A stretch of DNA of 64,000 bases from assembly GCF_000512585.2 (NCBI RefSeq), contig NC_089244.1, forward strand, positions 620,001 to 684,000. The letters are read 5' to 3'. This document shows positions 56,315 to 64,000 of the stretch, one piece after another. The notes under the pieces were generated by a model, which was not told where the DNA came from, searched no databases, and saw only the letters and a list, made by a program, of their open reading frames with translations. This stretch comes from Kwoniella bestiolae CBS 10118 (taxonomy: Eukaryota > Basidiomycota > Tremellomycetes > Tremellales > Cryptococcaceae). A program made the translations under genes and the position numbers. Position 1 is the first letter of the stretch. The number at the start of each line of letters is the position of its first letter.

Positions 56315-59300
56315 TCAGAATGCGGTTCGTCCAGTCTTAGTCTCGTTGAGTATTCCCGCCTAATAGCGGGTAGTAGCAGGACATCAGCTCAATACGAATA
56401 GTAACGATAACCGAATAGTAACGATAATGGTGATCTGGGTAAGAGGAGTGTACACTCACTTTCCCAAGCTTATCGATAAAATCAAGTAACATTGAACTGA
56501 AAAACGCAGTAACTTAGTAAATGCAAACATCCATTTCCACTCATTGATCAATGCAGTAGCCAAGATTAGCGTCAGACTCACTCGCATCCTGGATAAGCAA
56601 TAAAACTCATCGAGAGAGGGTGCATCTCTTCTACGCCCGATACTAGAGACTTAAAAGGCACTTGACCGATCGGTACGACGTATTCGGGCGCACCGGAGAT
56701 GGATGCAGGGGCGTATGCGAAGAGAGGGCTAAGACGAGACGAGACGAGACAAGACGGATCTATCAGTACTCAGAGTATAGAGGAGAGAAAACTTGCATAA
56801 CACCAAGACTGACTTTCTTCGCCTGGGCATGAAGCTCTCACTGATATTGTTTAGTTTCTCCTCTCGGTATACTGGAAGTGTATCCAGGGGGAAGGGATCG
56901 ACATAACTACATTGAAGACGTTTAGTAAAATCATCCTCCTTACGATATGGTGAATCACTAACATGTTGCTCGAACAGGTCTCTTCATCTCTACCGATCAT
57001 TCCATTGAACCATTCGGCTGTTTTCTCCTGTCTCTCTTTCATCTTATCGAAATCTTCGTCGGTCCAAGGGTGGTCCTCGTACTCTCGCCATCGATCTTGA
57101 AACTTGGTCCCAACAGGTGGAAATCTACCTCCATTCTCTGATTTATACCATTGTACGATCTTCTCGGCAAGGTATTTCCATTGCCATCTGCAATGGGGGC
57201 ATCCTGCCAGCTTCAACCATCTTTTTCCAGAGTAAGGGTGGAGTGGATGGTTCATGACTCACGCATACATCGTTTGACTGAACATATCCACAGTCATGAA
57301 TCCCCCTGTATCTGGGTGTTTATGCGGATGATTGGCAGTCTGATTGATCATCTCCACTCTCATTCCCAGGGTTCTCTCAATATCCTGTAGTGTTTTCATA
57401 ACGATTGATCGGATATTGTCTGGCATACCTGGGAAATCGTCCGAGGGAACCAGGAGAGTTTTGGGTAAGTGATTATGTCTTCGATTGGCTTGTGAATCCT
57501 CATACCTACACCAAAGCCAACAGGTCAATCTTCTACAGTACAGTAACTTATATAAGGGGGAAAGAATCGCTTACCAGACATCCAGGACTTTCTTGAACTT
57601 GGAGGGAGAACGAGTGAGTATACCGGCGGTATCTGTCCATTTGAGGAGCGGCACTACTCCATCGAGGCTGATTAAACCTTGTGAAGGCTGTACGCCAAGT
57701 CATACATCAGATATTGCTGGCTCGGGATCTCGTGGAAACCACAGACCTTATTACCGTACAGGCCAGCCACAGCGGCAGGTCCTCTGACAGAACCTTTGAG
57801 AAGATCAGCGGGATTGATTATTACAGAGCTTAGAGAAAACTTACCGCCTGTATCGGACCCGACGGTAAAATCCAGCCAATCGTATGCCGCCAAAGCACAT
57901 GAAGAACCAGAAGAAGAAGAGCCATACGATTGATACAAATCGCCTCGAGGAGAGAACGGGCTGTTCGGATTGTCATGACATACGTTAAGCATCTGTCTCG
58001 TAGGTTCGTTGGATATTATGGACTCACTATAAATGATCATACGTCTCTTCAATCTTCGCAAACCCATCATGGTCATTGGCGAGCTGGACTTTACAATACA
58101 CAAGTCGAGGAGATAGACTCACCACCATACCGCTACTTGCAAACCTACGTAAATCGACAGATCAGCATATGGACCATCTCAAGTGGCATTGCGAGTCCAC
58201 TCACGCAACTGTTTTAGCTTTTCCCACTATTACGGCTCCTTCCGCCTCCAACTTCCTGATAGCAGAAGCAGTAGCATTCACTTCCCCTCTCCAAGCCAAA
58301 TACGTCCTTGAGCCAGCAGAGGTTGGGATACCCTTGATATCGTATATATCTGAGCATCCTCCGCAAGTCAGCTGTACCGATCCTCTTTGCTCAATGTCTC
58401 AAACCGATTGAGGAGCCAACATACCCTTTACACCTGCTCTCTCTCCCGCTAAAGGCTTATTCGACCCTTTTGCATAAAGTCGAGAAGGTACAGGTATCAT
58501 CTGATTCCCTTCTTTATCGACTTTACCCAATACCTTGTACGCCCCCTTACCATCATTCAGCGGGTAAATACCCGATGCAAACGTCCTGTAATAGTCTGTA
58601 TATAATCTGTATACGGGGAACAATTCGATATGATCGTTATCATCACGGCCTGAGCTGGATCTAGCTATAAATGGTCCTGCAATGCCATCTTTGAGAGAAT
58701 GGGGTGGGATAGTCTTGATATTCAGAGATGGTAAGCCTATCCCAGGAGCAGGCAGATTGATCGATAACCTCTCATCTAAAAGTAAAGTTTTCGTGTCCAT
58801 CTCTCGCATCAGGTAGACAAGCGCAGACACCTCAATATTGTAGTTCACAATGCCGTCTTCAGGATGCAGGAGGACAGTCCCGAAGAAGGATCGGGTAAGT
58901 ACGTCGTCCTCCCTCAAATACGACTCGACGAGTGGTTGAAGGTGCTGGACGGTGACTATTCCTTCGAAGGGTTTGGTGATTGGAATGACTACCAGCGGAG
59001 TGAATCTTTCTCCTAAAGCGAGGGGGATAGTGGTATGGAATGTATGGGAGGGATGATGGTACGGAGTGAAGTATTGAATATCGTCCAGGTCATACTGTCA
59101 ATTCGAATCAGGATTAGTAATCCTTCCAATTCGGGACGGCAGTACTGTACGAGTATTGGCCAAATGAAATGAAATGGAGAGACATACGAATAACACCTTT
59201 TCAGTAGTAATGCCAATCCCACTTGTCTCTGCGTGGGGATTTGCCAGAGGCAAAGGGTTATCGCCGCTTTGCAAGACCATTTGACCAAGTGGGGTGGCAA

Positions 59301-59358
59301 ATGTTGAATGAGCTACTATCAAGATGACAGAGCCGAGTAGAAGTAGCTTAAGCCACAT
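56315..59358 (-). CDS. Secreted amidase-signature hydrolase with N-terminal extension
   Basis: An amide-bond hydrolase of the Ser-cisSer-Lys family; substrate unknown. ATG 59358 starts a signal peptide (MWLKLLLLGSVILIVAHSTF, cleavage likely after ATA-type residues). About 250 residues of extra N-terminal domain follow (FPVYRLYTDYYRTFASGIYP), as in fungal amidases fused to a scytalone-dehydratase-like (Arp1-type) domain. The catalytic Lys is in AVIVGKAKT; the Ser motif is YGSSSSGSSCALAAYDWLDF followed by VGSDTGG, then SVRGPAAVAGLYGNK across an intron. Later exons give SLDGVVPLLKWTDTAGIL, WQWKYLAEKIVQWYKSENGG and PEYVVPIGQVPF; the last exon ends AGILNETKTGRTAF. About ten introns; the final one holds two copies of a 16-bp unit (56395-56427). 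Confidence 0.87.
56395..56427. repeat. Two-copy 17-bp tandem repeat in the last intron of the amidase gene
   Basis: cgaatagtaacgataa occurs at 56395-56410 and again at 56412-56427. A small satellite without evident function. Confidence 0.8.
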
Positions 59359-60097
59359 GTTGATTGTTTTGTTTTGTTTTGGTATTCTTGGTTTGATGAA
59401 TGTGATGGATTAACAGTCTATGGATGAAGGTTGTGGTTGGGATATTGGGCTGAGATGACTTCTTCAATGCGTTGAACGTTACATCTGCTCCTAAAGCTAT
59501 AAGCATAACGATTCATTCAGCGAGGAAAGCCTCGGTATCAACGTCGAAAGGAAGGGTCAGTGATAGATCCTTTATGCACACGGACGTCACTGAAAAGGTT
59601 GTTTCTGACTCGTCACAGTATGTAGTTGAAAAGAAGTGTTTTGGAGGACTGTAGCTCACTTCCTGAATCAAGGAGAGGAAGATATGGTCAAGATTGCATG
59701 AATACAGGTGGTGGGCCCACTTACATGTCGCTGGGACGTTGACATTTATGCGTGAGTTCATTCGCAAGCCTTCGATGCGAGGTTCGTCAAGTGCACGCAT
59801 TCAGAGATGGATGATTAGATGGCATAAAGTATTAAATACATGGGAGATACTTGAGATTACTGTATATAGGATATACACATCGGGTATAGAAAAACGGACA
59901 TATAAGCTGACTATTAATATGATGAAGGACGAAACAATTTCTCAACGATAGGGAGCAACCGAGGTAAAAAGGTCGCCGTGATCTCCGATATGAGTGTCTA
60001 CACTTCCCAGGCGGCACAACAGTCAGCAATCTGATCTTCATCTTCCGTGTGACAATGACAACAAGCAGGTGAGACGCACTCACTAGGGTACAAAAGC
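59359..60097. other. Intergenic, upstream of the amidase gene
   Basis: About 740 nt between the amidase start and the 3' end of the third F-box/TKEG gene. No gene or repeat supported. Confidence 0.4.
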
Positions 60098-61581
60098 TCA
60101 GTGAATTCCTTCCTTGGTCGAACAACAGGGACATGGTGGAGCTTGAATCATCGCTGTGACCGATACTTGATGACCTTCTGAAGACTTATTGACCTTTTGG
60201 AAAATCGTGTTCCAAGATATGTCTGCCAGCTCAGCATCTGCCACGAATATGGTGATCTTGACAGGATCATTCACCCACAGGATCGACCTATTCAAAGACT
60301 TCATTTGGGCAGTTCTGGATGTCTTGTCCGTTCGCTGGTGGTTTTTATATCGCCTTTGACCAGAGAGCCACTCGTCAGGTGAGTATGGCGCAAGAAACAA
60401 TATATCTGGAATGCTTGACATGAAGAGCAATGAGTCTGTGTAATTGTGGAATGTGACGACGGGACGATTAGGACGGTATGCAGTGATAAAGTAGTTGACA
60501 AAGTCGGGTATAATCCTAGTCACCATCTTTTTGAATCTGCTCTTGCAGGTTGAAGTGAAAGCCGACACGAGATCGAGGTTGTGGTCCGATATGTTACGAT
60601 TTTTGAGGTAATTATCATGGTCGTCTGAACCGAATGAGGGTAAAGTGACACACATGTGCTCGAATCGGCCTAAAAGGGGAAGAGTTCGAAAGAATTGATC
60701 TCCGGAGCGTTCATTCATAGTAGTGATATGTCGATCATGCCAATCTGCCCAATCTTTGACACAGCTGCCGGTCACCAACAAGTTTCTGGCTTGAGGGAAA
60801 AGACGATGTTTGCCTCTCCTGTCCTTGCTTCTACTCCATCCCTGAAGATCCTGGCATAGTGCGGACGATATGCGGGCTGTCATGGTGATGGTTCGAGTGC
60901 ATTTGAACAGTTCGAGTTTACGGGCTTCCGATGTATCAGTGGGATAAGCGTATTTGAGAGATTGACTATCTTCCTCCAAACTCCCATCTTCCTCATCTTC
61001 AAAGTCCATAGGAACCTCGGGCCAACTAAGTTTGATAGGTCTAGCTGCTTCACTTTCACTTCCGTTTGATCCATGATACGCGGCTGTGACTTTTGTCTTT
61101 CGATATCTTGTTGATCCCGGAAGACCAGTGAATAATCGTTCGGCATTGTTCTTGGTAATCACGATGTGACCATATAATCTGGGAGCGGCCAGTGTATAGG
61201 TAATCTTGCATACGCTCATAAGAGCGACGAGAGTGTTCTGATCAGCGAAGGAAACGATGAGTGATAGCATCTCGTTAGGAAGGTGGATTTGGGACAATGG
61301 AGGTGCGTCAACATTTCTGTTGGGGGTGAGCATCGTTGAGGTGGAGGAAGAAGCAGAGATCCTGGGGATGGTGCGAGTGCGAGTGGGACGTCGGAGCTTG
61401 TTGGTGTTGGTTTGAGCAGGTGGGGTCGAAGTGCTTGGTACTGGTACTGATCGATGAGAAATGCTGGCAGGAGGGAAGTTATGGTCGATCGTATCGTTCT
61501 ATTGATGTGAGGGGGTCTCCCATTAGCGAACGCCCTCTCAGAGTCTAATTTCGGAATTGCACTTACCTTGATAAGATCCAT
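60098..61581 (-). CDS. F-box-like protein of the 'C-C-x-T-K-E-G' tail family, member 3
   Basis: Exon 1 is only 15 nt (61567-61581, MDLIK), intron 61499-61566 (gtaagt..aatag), exon 2 60098-61498. The in-frame join gives a 60-residue Ser/Thr/Pro/Arg-rich leader before the F-box. A shorter product could start at the in-frame ATG 61333. The F-box is clear: LPNEMLSLIVSFADQNTLVA then LMSVCKITYTLAAPRLYG. The body has an acidic insert (DFEDEEDGSLEED), ALCQDLQGWSRSK (member 2 has ALCQDINLWSKR) and HMCVTLPSFGSDDHDNYLKN (compare HLCINLPVLTIDDRQNYISS in member 2). The end is PPCPCCSTKEGIH. A TATATAAA box at 61747-61754 and CT-rich leader precede it. Function as an SCF adaptor is inferred from the F-box only. 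Confidence 0.85.
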
Positions 61582-61910
61582 CTCTGCAGTGGGAGTGCCG
61601 TGCTTGATTCTTGCGTCACTCGCACCGCAAAAAAGGGATACGATTTGGGGAAGACGTATGCTTGAGTGGGATGAATGAAGAGAAAAAGAGAGAGACACTG
61701 AGAGAGAAGAGAAGGAAAGAAGAAGAAAGTGACCGAAGCGGGGGAGTTTATATAATTGATATTTCAGTAATAGTGTACAGCGCACAGACCCACCCGCCAT
61801 TGATAAAGGCGATCCGTGCATTGGGTGGGTGAATCAGAGTATGATCATTGTATGTTAAACACCAAAATAACCATGTCTATGCATATAAGTCACCTACAAA
61901 TTCTAATACA
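61582..61910. promoter_or_regulatory. Upstream region of F-box/TKEG member 3
   Basis: Holds TATATAAA on the minus strand at 61747-61754 and, between it and the start, a pyrimidine-rich leader (61670-61735 on the minus strand). The EI24-like gene ends at 61911. Confidence 0.55.
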
Positions 61911-64000
61911 TCACTGTAATCTCTTCCCCTTCCTCTCGCTCAGCCCATTCAACGATCCAACGCCTTTCAACCCCAGCCCATACCCATACCCATACCCATT
62001 CCCATTGACCGTCCTCTCCCCGCTCCTATCCCTCGCCACAGCAATCTCAAGCCACTTCACTCCCTCCAGCGCATAGCTCGCAAGCCAGAATATCGGTAAT
62101 CTAAACTCAATACCCTTTCGTCTCCTTAGTGTAGAGTGTGAGGAAGATGGATTAGGTTGATTAGCGAAGAAAGGGTCGTTCAATGACATCTCCCCCGAGA
62201 TTGGAGAAGGAGGTAGAGAAGCGTGAGGCGAGGGTGTGGAGGGGAGTAGGACTGATGAGTTGGATGAAGATGAAGAAGGGGAGGGGGGTTTAGCTTGGAT
62301 AGCTTGGAGGACAAACTATGCACAAAGATCATCAGCGTTGAAACCTCGTGTATCGCACAGGTGGTGTGAGGACAGTTGAAGGAGATGATACGTACGAAAG
62401 GGTAGATCAACGCGAATATAGCCATAGTCACCAGAGGTGGTCCGAAGGAAGTTAAAAACGTAGCTGCGAAGCCTGTGATAGTAATCGTCAGTTGTCAATG
62501 TTTATAGAGAGGTATACAAGGTATGTTAGGCTGAGGAATCATTCACCAAATCCAATCATATACGCCGTTCTATCCTGCATATATCTGATCCTATGATCCA
62601 AAGGCCAATGTTTCGAGGTGAAATTCCATCTACATTCGGTAACACACCCCATCAGCTTGCTTTGAGATTCAGTTGGGGATTTGAAGCTGAATGTGGATTA
62701 CTCAAGACTTACTCAAAGCAATAATACGCATCAATCACACACATATACCCAAAGCTCGCCCACCTCCCAAAGAAGGGTATCAACCCTATCAACCTCGATA
62801 TCAGGGTGAAATCGCTAATAAGCAAAATCCGAGTGATAGCTTGGAAAACTTTTGCGAACGGTGTTGATGTTGTCGTCGAGGATGAGGGAGTTGAGGAGGT
62901 CGGGGTGGATACGGGAGAGGGTTGGAATCGGTGTCTGAGGAGAAGTACATGTTAGACTTTGTATTTTGATGAAAATACAGTATATACTCACGAGGGATGT
63001 AAGATTGCCTGAGCTCTTTTCGAGATTGAAGGACCCCATGAGGCCTGAAGATGAATACGTGAAATCAGCATCTCATCACATGCTCTGTCTAATCAAGATG
63101 ACGAAGTAGCACGAAGCAATCATCTCTTACACTCTCAACCATCCCAGGACAATCGCCTAACTCACATTGATCCAGAAACAAACGAAAAACACAGGCCAGC
63201 TCAACAAAAGATTATACCACATCCCCCATTTCTTCGTTTTACTCTCCATAAGCTCCGATACAGGGTGAACGAGGAACGGAGAGAAGAGGAGTGAGCCGAG
63301 GGACAGAGAGATGAGGGAGAGGATGTTGATGAGGCTATGAGTGGAGAATCACGTAGTTCAGCTGCAATCACCTTGTAGCAAAATAGGGAAAGCAGTGTTT
63401 CGGTCTCACAGGAAGAGAGGGCATAGATTCGGAGATGGAAATTAGGACTCACGTAGATTTCAGTACCAGCGTTCTCAGCTCTCTATCGCTATATACCCAC
63501 ACGATCCCACCAAAGTCAGCATATCAGTTCCCACAGCGCAGATTTCGATAGATACACGATATATAGCTTTCAAGAGACAAATTCGGGAACGACCAAACCA
63601 AATGACCCGACCCACCTCCAGACCAACTCCCAACTCCTCTCCAACCTCACCGCATCCCTCACCCCCATACCCAGATGCTCAAGTACCCCTCTAACCCTCA
63701 TTCCAATATACCTCCCATCCGTCCATTCACCCCCTCCTCCAGCATTATACTGCCCATCTAACGAAGGCGAGTTCAACCCTCCAGCTCCAAAGGAGGAAGA
63801 ATACGAATTGATCCCGCCCAGATTCAAGGGGGAAGCTTGGGGTATACTATACCTCGGGACGTTCCTATTTCCATTATTCGAAGGGTAAAGATTGGCAGAT
63901 TGTCTTCGAAGGGGTGTGTAGGCTTTGTTCGTTGTTCCACCTGAGATTAAGGAAGAGGGGGGAGCGGGAGGGGTGGGGGATGAGGAGGAGATTGAAGATG
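61911..64000 (-). CDS. EI24-like multi-pass ER membrane protein (5' end beyond window)
   Basis: EI24 (etoposide-induced 2.4) proteins are ER membrane proteins linked to autophagy. The visible part begins inside the coding region at 64000. It contains MRVRGVLEHLGMGVRDAVRL, then LERSWELVWRWV and several hydrophobic exons (MWYNLLLSWPVFFVCFWIN region near 63170-63240). The diagnostic segment is across exons near 62570-62760: SLGYMCVIDAYYCFEWNF, KHWPLDHRIRYMQDRTAYMI and GFGFAATFLTSFGPPLVTM. It corresponds to the SLLYSLYCFEYRW..WPYYFGFG block of EI24. The C-terminus carries a Ser/Pro tail and a Gly/Tyr-rich end. At least seven introns. The start is outside the window. Confidence 0.72.

Overview
The window looks like nuclear DNA of a basidiomycete yeast of the Tremellomycetes (Cryptococcus/Kwoniella type). 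Genes are densely packed on both strands and full of short introns (about 48-150 nt) with GT..AG ends and CTGAC/CTNAT-like branch sites. The recognisable products are eukaryotic housekeeping proteins in fungal form. No prokaryotic, organellar or viral gene was recognised.

Layout. 1-2072: 3' part missing, a minus-strand WW/FF-domain protein (TCERG1/Urn1-like). 2.4-7.9 kb: an accessory block of short minus-strand genes with no recognisable family. Several share one unrecognised domain and most have a TATA box about 100-140 bp before the start. 8.3-14.7 kb: Elg1/ATAD5 clamp unloader and a Nup50/Nup2 nucleoporin. 15.3-20.9 kb: a Ubp2-type deubiquitinase. 21.1-28.0 kb: ferric reductase, cystinosin-like transporter, a SURP-like acidic/proline-rich protein and a complex I ESSS-type (NDUFB11) subunit. 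28.5-42.4 kb: a single-pass membrane protein, cactin, a mitochondrial FAD/NAD oxidoreductase (Cyc2-like), Vps39/Vam6 and an Sfp1-like zinc-finger regulator.

42.4-53.6 kb is a second accessory region. It holds a 482-bp MITE-like element with 49-bp inverted ends, two orphan genes that look related to each other, two members of an F-box-like family whose proteins end in a Cys-rich C-C-x-T-K-E-G tail (one interrupted by a single stop codon), decayed family fragments and a small four-exon orphan. 54.1-59.4 kb: an Aha1 Hsp90 co-chaperone with an unusual membrane-tail extension, and a secreted amidase. 60.1-61.6 kb: a third F-box/TKEG gene. 61.9-64.0 kb: an EI24-like membrane protein running off the right edge.

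The conserved genes do not form a pathway; this is an ordinary eukaryotic chromosome segment. The novel material is in the accessory blocks: the F-box/TKEG family, the tandem orphan family, and the MITE. Two protein-coding microexons of 8 and 9 nt, one supplying part of a catalytic motif, are the clearest gene-structure curiosities.
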